64,000 bases of DNA from Luteitalea pratensis (GTDB taxonomy: Bacteria; Acidobacteriota; Vicinamibacteria; Vicinamibacterales; Vicinamibacteraceae), in the NCBI RefSeq assembly GCF_001618865.1, contig NZ_CP015136.1, forward strand, positions 3,569,001-3,633,000, read 5' to 3'. Shown one piece after another: positions 9,256-23,653 of the stretch; the first letter of the stretch is position 1; the number at the start of each line of letters is the position of its first letter. The translations under genes and the position numbers were made by a program. A model generated the notes under the pieces. The model had not been told where the DNA came from. It searched no databases and saw only the letters and a program-made list of their open reading frames with translations.

Positions 9256-10692
9256 ATGGTCCAGCAGCCGGCGGGGATCGCGTGGTGGCGCAGTCTGTAT
9301 CTGCGCATCGGCGTCAGCTTCGTGCTGCTCGTGATCGCCATCGCCCTCATCCAGGGGCTGCTCTTCACCGCCAGGATGCAGCGCGACGCACGCGATCCGC
9401 GCCGCTCGCCGCATGCCGTGGCCATGGAGGCCGCACTGGCCGCCGCCGCGGCCATGGAGCGAAGTGAACCCTTCGACCTGCGCCGCATGCAGCAGGCCCG
9501 GTTCCCCGACTGGGCGCTGATGGACATCGTGATGAGTGACGGGACCGTGCAGTCGACCTCCTCCGGTTCGCCGCTGCCGCCGGCGGTGCTCGACTACGCG
9601 CGCCAGATGCTGTCGCCCACACCGCCCGAGGAACGTGTCGCAACGGCCGTCGACCGGCCGTTGGTGACCGCACCCATCCAGGTCGACGGACAGTTGAAGG
9701 GCGTGGTGCTGTTGCGGTTCCCCAGGCGCAGCCTGATCAGCGAGGTGGCGCGCTTCCTCTCGATCAGCGGCCTGCTGGTGCTCGCCGCGAGCACCGCCCT
9801 TGCCTCGTGGATCATCTTCACCCCGGCTCGGCGCAAGCTGTCGGCGCTCGAGGCCGCGGCGGAACGGATGCGGGAGGGCGATCTCAAGGCGCGGGCGCCC
9901 GAAGACGGCGGCGACGAAATCGCGCTGGTCGCTCGTGCCTTCAACCGCATGGGTGACCAACTCGTGGAGCGCGACGAGACGCTGCGCACCGTGGATCTCA
10001 TGCGCCGGCAGATGCTCGCCGACGTCTCGCACGAGCTCAAGACGCCACTCACCGCCATGCGTGGCTTCATCGAGACGCTGCAGATGCCTCAGATCGCGGC
10101 CGACGAGGAGCGTCGCACCCGGTACTTCGCGACACTCGAGCGCGAGACACGCCGTCTGGAGCGTATCGTGGCCGACCTGCTCGACGTCGCACGGCTCGAG
10201 AACAACGCCGCCGACTTCGAGCTGCGCGTGTTCTCGACGCGCCGCCTGTTCGAGCAGGTGGCGCGCCGTAACGAGCGCGTCGCCGTGGACAACGGTGTGG
10301 CGTTCGACATCCAGGTTGCAGACGAAGCTGACCAGGTGTACGCCGATCCCCATCGCCTCGAGCAGGCCGTCGACAACCTGGTGGCCAATGCGCTCCGCTA
10401 CACCCCAAGCGGCGGCCGCGTGTCGATGCGGGCGGACATGGCTGGCGAGACGGTCGCGCTGAAGGTCGTCGACACCGGTCCCGGCATCCCGGCCGAACAC
10501 ATCGGGCATGTATTCGATCGGTTCTACAAGGCGGATCCGTCGCGTGCCGCCACCCGCGAGGGCAGTGGCCTGGGCCTCTCGATCGTGCGTGCCATTGTCG
10601 AACGCCACGGCGGCACGGTAGGAGTGACCAGCGAGCCGGGCAACACCGAGTTCACGCTGCTGCTGCCAGCAGAGGGCACGACGGAGGCCTGA
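9256..10692 (+). CDS. two-component sensor histidine kinase
   Basis: A 478-residue membrane kinase. TM1 is at about 14-37, a roughly 125-residue periplasmic sensor follows, TM2 is at about 166-190, and then HAMP. The HisKA phosphoacceptor is His259 in ADVSHELKTPLTAMRG. The ATPase domain has the N box DNLVANALRYTP (about 373-384), DTGPGIP and GSGLGLSIVRAI. An in-frame extension upstream to 9181 would overlap the promoter region and places extra residues before TM1, so the ATG at 9256 is preferred. It should phosphorylate the divergently encoded OmpR-type regulator. The stimulus is unknown. Confidence 0.92.
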   Translation: MVQQPAGIAWWRSLYLRIGVSFVLLVIAIALIQGLLFTARMQRDARDPRRSPHAVAMEAALAAAAAMERSEPFDLRRMQQARFPDWALMDIVMSDGTVQSTSSGSPLPPAVLDYARQMLSPTPPEERVATAVDRPLVTAPIQVDGQLKGVVLLRFPRRSLISEVARFLSISGLLVLAASTALASWIIFTPARRKLSALEAAAERMREGDLKARAPEDGGDEIALVARAFNRMGDQLVERDETLRTVDLMRRQMLADVSHELKTPLTAMRGFIETLQMPQIAADEERRTRYFATLERETRRLERIVADLLDVARLENNAADFELRVFSTRRLFEQVARRNERVAVDNGVAFDIQVADEADQVYADPHRLEQAVDNLVANALRYTPSGGRVSMRADMAGETVALKVVDTGPGIPAEHIGHVFDRFYKADPSRAATREGSGLGLSIVRAIVERHGGTVGVTSEPGNTEFTLLLPAEGTTEA

Positions 10693-10750
10693 GACCATCC
10701 CTCCTGCGTTCGCTCGCTCGTGCCAAGGCGGCCGCCACGCTCGCGCTCAC

Positions 10751-10826
10751 GGGCTACCGGCTGCAGGCTGCGGGCTACGTGAACCTTGCGTCGGTTCCTG
10801 TGCTCCTGTTTTCCTGTGGTCCTGCC
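10751..10826 (+). repeat. heptad and octad arrays between convergent genes
   Basis: At 10751-10778 there are four heptads (GGGCTAC, CGGCTGC, AGGCTGC, GGGCTAC). At 10795-10826 there are four octads (TTCCTGTG, CTCCTGTT, TTCCTGTG, GTCCTGCC). Both follow the histidine-kinase stop and precede the end of the convergent glucosidase. Confidence 0.75.
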
Positions 10827-10845
10827 GCCGTCGGGTGTGGCCGGG

Positions 10846-10891
10846 CTCCACCTCCGCCAAGGCTACGGTGGGACAAGTCGGAGAGCCAGCC
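10846..10891 (-). repeat. decayed REP-like elements
   Basis: Read on the minus strand, a degenerate type A copy (GTAGGGCTGGCTCTCCGA) is followed by GTAGCCTTGGCGGAGGTGG, whose outer arms CCACC and GGTGG can pair. The second part is clearly related to 22262-22297 inside the terminal-inverted-repeat element. Confidence 0.5.
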
Positions 10892-13618
<2,727 letters not shown>

Positions 13619-13723
13619 GCGGCCTGACCCTCGTGACCGACGGTGATGGCAGTATTCATGGATTTACAGGCGGAGTCCGGATGTGGCATGACACGCGGTC
13701 AACACGATACGTCACGACGCGAG

Positions 13724-16414
13724 CTACCTCGAGGAGGCATCGCCGCCGGTCGTGAACGGGCTGAGCATGTTGCCAGCCAGCAGGCAGGCGATGAGGCTGG
13801 TCCATCCGGTCTGGTGACTGGCTCCGAGACCCTTGCCGGTGTCGGCGTGAAAGTACTCGTGGAACGGAATGTGCGCGCTCCAGAGGGGATCGCGATCGAA
13901 ACGGTCGTCGCGGCCCCAGACCGGGCGACGTCCGTCCCGGCCGACGAGGAAGAGGCGCGCCAGCCTCCGCGCGATCTCGTCGGCCACCTCCGCCAACGTC
14001 ATCCACTCGCCTGACCCCGTCGGGCACTCCACGCGGTAGTCGTCGCCGAAGTACTGGTGCAGCGTGCGGAGCGACTCGATGAGCAGGTAGTTGACCGGGA
14101 ACCAGATCGGCCCACGCCAGTTCGAGTTGCCGCCGAAGAGCGACGTGCCCGACTCGCCGGGCTCGTAGTCCACGCGGTGGTTGGCGTCCTGCCAGGTGAC
14201 CACGAACGGCTCCCGCTCGTGGTGGCGTGACAACGCTCGGATGCCGAACGGAGACAGGAACTCCCGCTCGTCGAGCATGTATCCGAGCACTTGTCTCAAA
14301 CGCTCCGGCCCGACAATCGAGAAGAGGCCACGCTCGCCCTGGCCCGGCACGCGGACACGGGCGATGCTGGCCGCGAACTCGGGCCGGTGCTCGAGGAACC
14401 AGAACATCCGGCGCATGAACGCCGGCAGCGAATCCAGCTGCGCGGAGTCGAGCGTCGCCACCGCGAACAGCGGGATGAGGCCGACCATCGATCGAATCTT
14501 CACGCGCACCTGTTGCCCGTTGCCCAGTCGCAGCACGTCGTAGAAGAAGCCGTCGGCCTCATCCCAGAGGTTGATGTCGCGGTCGGCGCCCTGATGGCCC
14601 ATGGCATAGCTGATGTACAGGAAGTGTTCCCAGAATTTGGTGGCGACGTCCTCGAACGCCGGATCGTGGCGTGCGAGTTCGAGGGCGATGGTGAGCAGGT
14701 TCAGCGAGTACATCGCCATCCAGCTCGACCCGTCGGACTGTTCGAGGTGTCCGTCGGTGGAGAGGGGCTGCGACCGATCGAACACGCCGATGTTGTCGAG
14801 GCCGAGGAAGCCGCCCTCGAAGACGTTGTTACCGCCTTCATCCTTGCGGTTGACCCACCACGTGAAGTTCAGCATCAGTTTGTGGAAGACGCGCTTCAGG
14901 AACGTGATGTCGGGCGTGCCGGTCCGATCGCGGTCGATCTCGTAGACCCGCCAGGCTGCCCAGGCGTGCACGGGCGGGTTCACGTCGGCGAAATTCCACT
15001 CGTACGAGGGCAGCTGCCCGTTGGGATGCATGTACCACTCGCGCAGAATCAACAGCAGCTGACGCTTGGCAAACTCCGTGTCGACGAGGGCGAGCGGCAC
15101 GCAGTGGAAGGCGAGGTCCCAGGCCGCGTACCACGGATACTCCCACTTGTCCGGCATCGAGATGATGTCGTCGTTGTACAGGTGCCGCCAGTCTGCGTTG
15201 CGGCCCGCGCGGCGCTCGGCAGGGGGACGCGGATGCCCGGGGTCGCCGTCCAGCCAGGTCTTGACGTCGAAGTGGTAGAACTGCTGGTTCCACAACAGGC
15301 CGGCGAACGCCTGGCGCATCACCTGTGCGGCGTCGGCGGAGAGGTCCGCCGGGATGACGGTGCCGTAGAAGGCGTCCGCCTCGTTGCGGCGCGCGGCACA
15401 CACGGCGTCGAAGTCCGCGAAGGGTACCGACCGGGCAGGCGCGTCGGTGGTGAAGCGCACGCGCACCACGGCCTCGCCGCCGGCAGGCACGTCGAGGACG
15501 TAGTGGCCGGAGGCCTTCGTGCCACGAGCCTCGGGATTGGTGGCGGCCCGGTTGCCGTCGACGACATGGTCGTTGATGCCGTCCTTGGCGTAGGCCGGTC
15601 CGTCGATGCCGAACAGCTTCCGCGTGTTGGTGTCGTTCTCGGTGAACAGCAGCGGCGGCGTCCCCTCGAAGTAGACGTAGCGCGTGCCGTAGCTCGACGT
15701 GTCGGCCTGGAGCACGGAGGCGGCGCCCACGGGTGGGCGCGCGTGCAGGCACGGGCGCTCCTCGTCGACCGACCAGGACCAGATGTTGCGGAACCACGCT
15801 GTCGGCAGCACGTGCAGCGAGGCAGCCTCGGGTCCGCGATTGACCACGGTGATCCGCATCAGCACGTCGTCGGTGCCGGCCTTGGCGTACTCGACGAACA
15901 CGTCGAAGTAGCGGTGATCGTCGAAGACGCCGGTGTCGATCAGCTCGTACTCGGGTTCCTGCCTGGTGCGTCGGCGGTTGGTGGCGACCAGATCGGCATA
16001 GGGATAGGCCCGCTGCGGATACTTGTAGAGCAGCCGCAGGTACGAGTGCGTCGGCGTGGCGTCCTCGTGGAAGTAGTACTCCTTGAGGTCCTCGCCATGG
16101 TTCCCCTCGGTGCCCGAGAGGCCGAAGAAGCGCTCCTTCAGGATCGGGTCTTGCCCGTTCCACAGCGTCAGTGCGAAGCAGATCTCCTGCTTGCGATCGG
16201 AGATGCCGGCGATGCCGTCCTCGTTCCAGCGATAGGCACGCGATCGGGCATGGTCGTGCGGGAAGTATTCCCACGCCCGGCCGTCCGTGCTGTAGTCCTC
16301 GCGCACGGTGCCCCATGCGCGATCGCTGACGTAGGGTCCCCAGCGTCGCCAGTGGCTGTTGGGGACGCGGGCCTCGGCGAGGCGTTGGTGCTCGGCGGTC
16401 GGCGGCTGGCTCAT
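13724..16414 (-). CDS. MGH1-like glycoside hydrolase (glucosidase), copy 2
   Basis: An 896-residue tandem paralogue of the gene at 10892 with the same motif order ([54 protein letters not shown]). The ATG at 16414 is preferred because it aligns with the start of copy 1 (both begin MSQP); an in-frame ATG at 16504 adds 30 unlike residues. About 105 bases separate the genes, so they may share a transcript with this copy first. The N-terminal coding DNA (about 16131-16355) is far more similar to copy 1 (13331-13560) than the rest, which suggests gene conversion. Confidence 0.85.
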   Translation of the reverse strand: MSQPPTAEHQRLAEARVPNSHWRRWGPYVSDRAWGTVREDYSTDGRAWEYFPHDHARSRAYRWNEDGIAGISDRKQEICFALTLWNGQDPILKERFFGLSGTEGNHGEDLKEYYFHEDATPTHSYLRLLYKYPQRAYPYADLVATNRRRTRQEPEYELIDTGVFDDHRYFDVFVEYAKAGTDDVLMRITVVNRGPEAASLHVLPTAWFRNIWSWSVDEERPCLHARPPVGAASVLQADTSSYGTRYVYFEGTPPLLFTENDTNTRKLFGIDGPAYAKDGINDHVVDGNRAATNPEARGTKASGHYVLDVPAGGEAVVRVRFTTDAPARSVPFADFDAVCAARRNEADAFYGTVIPADLSADAAQVMRQAFAGLLWNQQFYHFDVKTWLDGDPGHPRPPAERRAGRNADWRHLYNDDIISMPDKWEYPWYAAWDLAFHCVPLALVDTEFAKRQLLLILREWYMHPNGQLPSYEWNFADVNPPVHAWAAWRVYEIDRDRTGTPDITFLKRVFHKLMLNFTWWVNRKDEGGNNVFEGGFLGLDNIGVFDRSQPLSTDGHLEQSDGSSWMAMYSLNLLTIALELARHDPAFEDVATKFWEHFLYISYAMGHQGADRDINLWDEADGFFYDVLRLGNGQQVRVKIRSMVGLIPLFAVATLDSAQLDSLPAFMRRMFWFLEHRPEFAASIARVRVPGQGERGLFSIVGPERLRQVLGYMLDEREFLSPFGIRALSRHHEREPFVVTWQDANHRVDYEPGESGTSLFGGNSNWRGPIWFPVNYLLIESLRTLHQYFGDDYRVECPTGSGEWMTLAEVADEIARRLARLFLVGRDGRRPVWGRDDRFDRDPLWSAHIPFHEYFHADTGKGLGASHQTGWTSLIACLLAGNMLSPFTTGGDASSR

Positions 16415-18133
<1,719 letters not shown>

Positions 18134-18134
18134 A

Positions 18135-19163
18135 GTGAACGTCCCCGTGATCACCGGGCGCCTGCAGCACGTGCTGCACGCGCCCTTCACCGTGGAGTCC
18201 GGCGCGGTGCTGCCGCGCGTGACCGTCACGTACCAGACGTGGGGTGAGCTCGCCCCGGCGGGCGACAACGCGGTGCTCGTCTGCCACGCGCTCACCGGGT
18301 CGGCGGACGTGGCCGACTGGTGGGGCGCGCTGATCGGGCCCGCGGGTGCGCTCGACCCCGCCCGGGACTTCATCATCTGCAGCAACACGCTCGGAAGCTG
18401 CTACGGCACCACGGGGCCGGGCAGCCCCGAATGGGACGCCGTCTTCGGGGCGCAGCCGGAAGCGCCCGCCGTGACCGTCCGCGACGTGGTCCACGTGCAG
18501 CGCGCGCTGCTCGAGGCGCTGGGCGTCCGTCGACTCAGGCTCGTCATCGGTGGCTCGATGGGCGGCATGCAGGCCCTCGAGTGGGCGTTGCTGTATCCCG
18601 ACCTCGTCGAGGCGATCGCAGTGCTGGCCGCACCAGCGGTTCACGCGCCGTGGGCGGTCGCGCTCGCCGAGGTGCAGCGGCAAGCCATCTTTGCCGACCC
18701 AGAGTGGCCACTTGGCCGTGCCGCCCGTGGACTCGCGACGGCACGCATGATGGGGATGATCTCGTACCGGAGCGCCCAGGCCTTCGAGACGCGATTCGCG
18801 GCTGGACGACTCGATCCGGCGCAGCCGTACGTGACCCGCTGGTTGCATCGTCACGGCGCGCGCCTCGTCAACAGGTTCGACGCGCGCGCGTACGTGACGC
18901 TGACGCATGTCCTGGACTCGCATGACGTCGGCCGCGGCCGCGGCGGCGTCCCGGCGGCGCTCGCGCAGCTGCAACAGCCGGCGCTGGTCGTCGCCATCGA
19001 CACCGACGTGCTGTACCTGCCGCACGAGATGCGGGCGCTTGCCGCCGCCCTGCCCAGGGGCGAACTGTGCTGGCTGACCTCGCCCCATGGTCACGATGCT
19101 TTCCTGATCGAGCAGGAGATCGTGCTCCGCGCCGTGCGCGAGTTCCGCGCATCAATCAGGTAG
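18135..19163 (+). CDS. metX: homoserine O-acetyltransferase
   Basis: A 342-residue alpha/beta-hydrolase enzyme that makes the O-acylhomoserine used by the MetY encoded just upstream. The nucleophile is Ser141 in GGSMGGMQALEW; Asp291 (VAIDTDVLYLP) and His320 (PHGHDAFL) complete the triad. The oxyanion region CHALTGSADV and the NTLGSCYGTTGP stretch are also typical. The start is GTG. Acetyl versus succinyl preference cannot be settled from sequence, but partnership with a sulfhydrylase favours acetyl. The TAG stop is supplied by the GTAG head of a REP-like palindrome at 19160. Confidence 0.92.
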   Translation: MNVPVITGRLQHVLHAPFTVESGAVLPRVTVTYQTWGELAPAGDNAVLVCHALTGSADVADWWGALIGPAGALDPARDFIICSNTLGSCYGTTGPGSPEWDAVFGAQPEAPAVTVRDVVHVQRALLEALGVRRLRLVIGGSMGGMQALEWALLYPDLVEAIAVLAAPAVHAPWAVALAEVQRQAIFADPEWPLGRAARGLATARMMGMISYRSAQAFETRFAAGRLDPAQPYVTRWLHRHGARLVNRFDARAYVTLTHVLDSHDVGRGRGGVPAALAQLQQPALVVAIDTDVLYLPHEMRALAAALPRGELCWLTSPHGHDAFLIEQEIVLRAVREFRASIR

Positions 19164-19184
19164 GGACGCCTCTCCGAGGCGTCC
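19160..19184 (+). repeat. REP-like palindrome, type A (contains the metX stop)
   Basis: Identical to the copy at 4141-4165: GTAG, arms GGACGCCTC and GAGGCGTCC, loop TCC. Its TAG is the stop codon of metX. It pairs with the inverted copy at 19330-19354. Confidence 0.85.
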
Positions 19185-19329
19185 ATAACCTCACAATCTC
19201 CACGCCTGCCCCACAGACATCCACGCCGACTCGCAAACGCGTCCATGCGTCCACGGGCATGGGCAATCGGAGATGGACTGCTCGGGCGAAGATGCGGAGA
19301 TGGACCGATCGGAGAGAAGGTGCGGAGAT

Positions 19330-19354
19330 GGACCGCTCGGAGAGCGGTCCCTAC
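19330..19354 (-). repeat. REP-like palindrome, type A, inverted partner
   Basis: Identical to 4237-4261. Several half units (GGAGATGGAC plus CGATCGGAGA or CTGCTCGG) precede it at about 19268-19326. Together with 19160 it makes a BIME-like inverted pair in the 235-base gap between metX and the deacetylase gene. Confidence 0.8.
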
Positions 19355-19398
19355 CTGGCGAGCGTGTCCCTGACCATCGTTCCATCTAGAATTCCCTC

Positions 19399-22062
19399 AT
19401 GAACATCCCCGCTGGCGTGGTCGGCCTCGCGTTGGCCCTGTCACTGGTGTCGGTCTCGGCGCAGGTTCGGGCTCCTTACAGCGAAGGCGCCGCGGGACTG
19501 ATTCAGAAGCTCCAGCGCCTGAGCACCACCGCCAGCGCGATGCACACCGGCGCCCATCCAGACGATGAGGACAGCGCGTTGCTGGCTCGACTGGCGCGGG
19601 GAGATCATGCGCGCGTCGCGTACCTCTCGCTCAATCGCGGCGAGGGTGGGCAGAACGTGCTCGGCCCGGAGTTCTACGAAGCGCTGGGTGTGATTCGCAC
19701 CGAGGAATTGCTGCAGGCGCGTTCGCTCGACGGAGGCGACCAGTTCTTCACCCGTGTCGTCGACTTCGGGTACACGGTCAACATGCCGGAGACGGAGCGC
19801 AAATGGGGCGGGCGCGACGTGCCGGTGGCCGACATGGTGCGCGTCATCCGGATGTATCGTCCGCTGGTCGTCGATTCCCGCTTCAGCGGCACTGCCGCCG
19901 ACGGCCACGGCAATCACCAACTCGCGGGTGCCTTGACGCCGCTCGCGGTCAAGGCGGCCGCCGACCCGACGCGGTTCCCCGAGCAACTGAAGGAGGGGCT
20001 GCGACCGTGGCAGGTCAAGAAATTGTACGTGGGCATGCGGTTCGGTCCGAACCAGCCCGACCCGCCGACGCTCACGCTGCCTACCGGTCTTCTGGATCCC
20101 GCGCTCGGCCGATCGTACGCGCAGATCGCGGCCGAGGGCCGCTCGCAGCACAAGACGCAGGAGATGGGCGGCGCGCTGCTGCATGGCCCGCAGTCGACTG
20201 GACTGCGCCTGGTCGAGAGCGTCGTGCCGCGCGTCGAGAAGGAGCAGTCGGTGTTTGACGGGATCGACACGTCGATTCCCGGCCTGGCCGCGCTCGCGGG
20301 CCTGCCCGCCGGCAGCCTTGCCGCGCCGCTGGCGGCAATGGACGCCGCGGCCCGGGAGGCGCTCGACGACGTCGACGTTCGCGCGCCCGCAGGGGTCCTG
20401 CCGAGACTCGCCCGGGGCCTGAAGGCGGCGCGTGACGCACGTACGGCCGTTGCCGCGGTGGCTGCGTCGGCCGATGCCAGGGCCGACGCCACGTTCCTGC
20501 TCGATCAGGAGATCCGGCAATACGAGGAGGCCATGCTGCACGCCTCGGGCGTGCACGTCGAGGCGCTGGCGACCACCGAGACCATCGTGCCCGGAGGACA
20601 GGCGAACGTGAGCGTGCGCGCCTTCGTGCCCGAGGGCGTGACCGTCACCGTCGGCGCACCCACGCTCGACCTGCCGCAGGGCTGGTCGCAGACGCCCCTC
20701 GCCGAGGCGCCACAGTTCGGCGGCCGCGGCTTCATGGCGCGGTTCCTGCGCGAGCAGCCCACGCAGCAGGCGTCGTTTACCGTGACGGCTGCCGCCGATG
20801 CGCCAGTGACGCAGCCGTACTGGCTCGAGCGTGCGCATGGTGGGCGGCCACCGACACCGGCGGAGGAGCGAGGCGACGTGTACGCGTGGAAGGCGGCCGG
20901 TCCCGCGCACGTGCCATTCGCGCCGCCGATCGCGACCGGCCATGCGCAATTGAGTCTCGCCGGCACCGAGCTGGCGATCACGGTCCCCGTGCAGTTCCGC
21001 ATCATCGATCCTGTCCGGGGGGAACTGCGCCGCGCGTTCGAGGTCGTCCCGGCGTTGTCGGTGCACGTCACACCGGGCATGGATGTCGTTTCGCTCGATC
21101 GCGCCGGCGAGGCAAGGAATGTCAGCGTCCGCATCGAGAGTCTGGCGCCATCCGCGCAGTCGGGGTCGGTGGCGCTGCAACTGCCTGACGGCTGGACGGC
21201 CGAACCGCAGGGGGTGTCGTTCTCGGTCGAGCAGGCCGGGCAGAGTGCGACCGTCGGCTTCACGCTGAAAGCGCCAGCCGGCGTGCGTGCCGGCACTTAC
21301 CTGTTCACTGCGCTTGCGACGGTCGAAGGCAAGCACCCGTACGCGTCTGCGCTCCGCACGATTGCGTATCCGCACATCCAGACGCATCGCCTCTACGAGC
21401 CGGCGCGGTTCGACCTGCGCCTGGTGGACGTGCAGGTGGCACCGGTGACGCTCGGCTACATCATGGGCACCGGCGACGAGGTGCCTGAGGGCCTGAAGCG
21501 GCTGGGTGTGCCGGTCACGCTGCTCACACCCAACGACGTCGCCTCGGGTGATCTCGGCCGTTTCGACACGATCATGGTGGGCGTCCGCGCGTCGGAGGTC
21601 CGGCCGGATTTCGTGGCCAATCACAGCCGGCTGCTCGACTACGTGCGCAATGGCGGCACGCTGATCGTGCAGGAGCAGCACGAGGTCTACTCGCAGAAGA
21701 ACCTGCCGCCGTTCCCGGCCGAGATCGGCTCGCGCGTCACCGACGAGGAGGCGCCGGTGACGATTCTCGTACCGACGCACCAGGTGTTCACGACCCCGAA
21801 CCGGATCACGCTCGAGGACTTCAAGCACTGGCGCCAGGAACGCAATGCGTACGGCTTCGCGAAATTCGACGCGCAGTACACGCCGCTGCTCGAGAGTCAC
21901 GACCCGTGGGACACGGAGCAGAAGGGCGGTCTCGTGTACGCGCGGATCGGCAAGGGGCACTACGTCTACTCCGCGTACTCGTGGTTCCGCGAACTCCCTG
22001 ATGGCGTGCCCGGTGCCTACCGCCTCGTCGCGAACCTGGTGAGTCTTGGGGCGAAGAAGTAG
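19399..22062 (+). CDS. secreted PIG-L family deacetylase, multidomain
   Basis: An 887-residue protein with a signal peptide (about 1-22). The N-terminal LmbE/PIG-L domain (about 35-300) has the zinc motif AHPDDED at about 52-58 and the second metal-binding segment DGHGNHQLAG at about 170-179. Central regions are beta-rich, including an NEW3-type stretch (LQLPDGWTAEPQGVSFSVE). The last 200 residues look like a glutamine-amidotransferase-like fold (GVPVTLLTPNDVASGDLGRFDTIMVGVRA). It probably removes N-acetyl groups from an extracellular amino sugar or glycoconjugate; the substrate is unknown. It follows a REP-like pair and is not obviously in an operon. Confidence 0.85.
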   Translation: MNIPAGVVGLALALSLVSVSAQVRAPYSEGAAGLIQKLQRLSTTASAMHTGAHPDDEDSALLARLARGDHARVAYLSLNRGEGGQNVLGPEFYEALGVIRTEELLQARSLDGGDQFFTRVVDFGYTVNMPETERKWGGRDVPVADMVRVIRMYRPLVVDSRFSGTAADGHGNHQLAGALTPLAVKAAADPTRFPEQLKEGLRPWQVKKLYVGMRFGPNQPDPPTLTLPTGLLDPALGRSYAQIAAEGRSQHKTQEMGGALLHGPQSTGLRLVESVVPRVEKEQSVFDGIDTSIPGLAALAGLPAGSLAAPLAAMDAAAREALDDVDVRAPAGVLPRLARGLKAARDARTAVAAVAASADARADATFLLDQEIRQYEEAMLHASGVHVEALATTETIVPGGQANVSVRAFVPEGVTVTVGAPTLDLPQGWSQTPLAEAPQFGGRGFMARFLREQPTQQASFTVTAAADAPVTQPYWLERAHGGRPPTPAEERGDVYAWKAAGPAHVPFAPPIATGHAQLSLAGTELAITVPVQFRIIDPVRGELRRAFEVVPALSVHVTPGMDVVSLDRAGEARNVSVRIESLAPSAQSGSVALQLPDGWTAEPQGVSFSVEQAGQSATVGFTLKAPAGVRAGTYLFTALATVEGKHPYASALRTIAYPHIQTHRLYEPARFDLRLVDVQVAPVTLGYIMGTGDEVPEGLKRLGVPVTLLTPNDVASGDLGRFDTIMVGVRASEVRPDFVANHSRLLDYVRNGGTLIVQEQHEVYSQKNLPPFPAEIGSRVTDEEAPVTILVPTHQVFTTPNRITLEDFKHWRQERNAYGFAKFDAQYTPLLESHDPWDTEQKGGLVYARIGKGHYVYSAYSWFRELPDGVPGAYRLVANLVSLGAKK

Positions 22063-22411
22063 AGAGCAGAAGCAATTTAGGCCTCCTTGGCTGACATTTA
22101 GCATTCACAATGCAGCGCGCAGCCGGCAACGCCATGCCGCGGTGCATGATCAATCCAGAGTGTCGGGGTTTGCAGTGCCGCGGCTCGCCAAGCCGAAGAT
22201 CGGCGGCTACACGTTCACGTTGCTCGGCCACCCGCCGGACCGTCCGAGTCCGGAGGCGTCGACCCTCCACCTTGGCCAAGGCTATGCCGGACACGTCAGG
22301 TCGAGGCGAATCGACGGCTACTCGAGGACTGGCAGCGGCTCGGAGATGGCAATGCCCCGCCCCGCGCTGCATTGTGAATTGTGAATGAGGCGACTGAGTC
22401 CTGAATTGCTT
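22063..22411. mobile_element. small non-coding element with 17-bp terminal inverted repeats
   Basis: The convergent gap between the PIG-L and DUF2264 genes. The ends ATTCACAATGCAGCGCG (22103-22119) and its exact complement (22363-22379) bracket about 243 bases. The interior contains several short palindromes near CTAC/GTAG, including CCTTGGCCAAGG at 22269-22280. The right end repeats ATTGTGA twice in register (22371-22384). No protein of credible length is encoded. It may be a MITE, a composite REP structure or an inverted heptad pair; no flanking target duplication was recognised. Confidence 0.5.
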
Positions 22412-23653
22412 TTACAGGGCCTTGTCGATCGGGATCGGCTGGCCGCTGAAGGCGCGCCTGGCCGTCCAGTCGCGCGGCGCATCGGTCCAGAACGGATCGG
22501 TCGCGGGCAGGCCGAGCGGCAGGAATGCCGCGGAGCACAGGTACAGGCTGCCGGTGGAGATGTAGGTCTCGGCGACGCCTGGCTGGTGGCCGCACAGGCC
22601 CAGGGTGAGCCAACCCGCGCTGTCGTACGTACCTGGCGCGTCGAGCGTGCGTGCGATCACGGCGCTGAGCGCGGCACGCGCCTGTCCTGGCGTCACGTCC
22701 GCCGGCAGGTCGTGACGCAGCGCCGCGTGCGCCAACCCCTGAAACGCGCCGCAGCGGTAGGCGAGGGACCGGCCGACCGGTGGGTACGATCCGTCTGGCG
22801 CGATCAGTCGCTCCTGGATGGCCGCGTACCGCCTCGCACGCGTCAGCACCGGCTCACGCATCGCCTGCCACGCCGGTCGGTCGTCGGCGCACGCGTCGAG
22901 CACGTCGACCAGCATCGGCTGGATGACAAACGCGTTGTAATAGTCGAAGTGGAACTGCGGGCCGTCGCCGTAGATGCCGTCGCCCTTGTACCACTGCTCG
23001 TGCTGACGCAGCGCGTAGTCGATGCGCATGCGATCCCACGTCGTATCGCCGGCCTTCTTGAGCAACGCCTCGACCGTCGCGGCAAAGAGCAGCCAGTTGT
23101 TGAAGCCGGGCAGGATGACGCGAGCCGATCGAAACGCGTCGAGCAGGCGCGTGCGGGTCGCGTCGCCGAGCGATTGCCAGAGTGACGGCGCGCGCAGGAA
23201 AGCCTGGGCCAGGAACGCGGCGTCCACCAGCGGCTGCGAGCCCTGGTTGAAGTTGAGTCGATCGGCACCATCCGGCCGGACGGCCTGGTCGAGGCCCTCT
23301 CGGACCAGGACCACGAATGCGGCACGCTGTTGGCCCTCGGTATCGGACGATGCCGGCAGGGCTAGCCACGGCGCCAGCCCCATCAGGGTCCGGCCGACCG
23401 CCTCCAGATGGGTGACCGCGTCGCGCCCGGTTGCGCCAGGTACGGTTTCAACCGGCATCGACACCCGTAGTTGGCCCGCGGCGAGGGCTCGCAACACGGG
23501 ACCGAACGTGCGCTCCATCCGCGCCAGCCACGATGCCCGGTCTGGAGCCGATGTGCCTGAGCCAGGCGCCTGTGCGGCCGCCCCCGGCGACAGCCCCGCC
23601 AGCGCGGCGCCGCCCACGCTCGCCGCGGCCCTCACGAAGTGCCGACGTTTCAT
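22412..23653 (-). CDS. DUF2264 domain-containing secreted protein
   Basis: A 413-residue protein that opens with MKRRHFVRAAASVGGAALAG, a signal sequence with a twin-arginine-like MKRRHF. The body is helical and matches DUF2264, a family thought to adopt an (alpha/alpha)6 barrel like glycan-active enzymes (NNWLLFAATVEALLKK, GDGIYGDGPQFHFDYYNAFVIQPML, YRCGAFQGLAHAAL). This suggests a polysaccharide or glycoside substrate, but no activity is established. The ATG at 23653 overlaps the stop of the Trm112-like gene by four bases (ATGA), showing translational coupling. A longer in-frame start upstream would run over that gene. Confidence 0.8.
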   Translation of the reverse strand: MKRRHFVRAAASVGGAALAGLSPGAAAQAPGSGTSAPDRASWLARMERTFGPVLRALAAGQLRVSMPVETVPGATGRDAVTHLEAVGRTLMGLAPWLALPASSDTEGQQRAAFVVLVREGLDQAVRPDGADRLNFNQGSQPLVDAAFLAQAFLRAPSLWQSLGDATRTRLLDAFRSARVILPGFNNWLLFAATVEALLKKAGDTTWDRMRIDYALRQHEQWYKGDGIYGDGPQFHFDYYNAFVIQPMLVDVLDACADDRPAWQAMREPVLTRARRYAAIQERLIAPDGSYPPVGRSLAYRCGAFQGLAHAALRHDLPADVTPGQARAALSAVIARTLDAPGTYDSAGWLTLGLCGHQPGVAETYISTGSLYLCSAAFLPLGLPATDPFWTDAPRDWTARRAFSGQPIPIDKAL

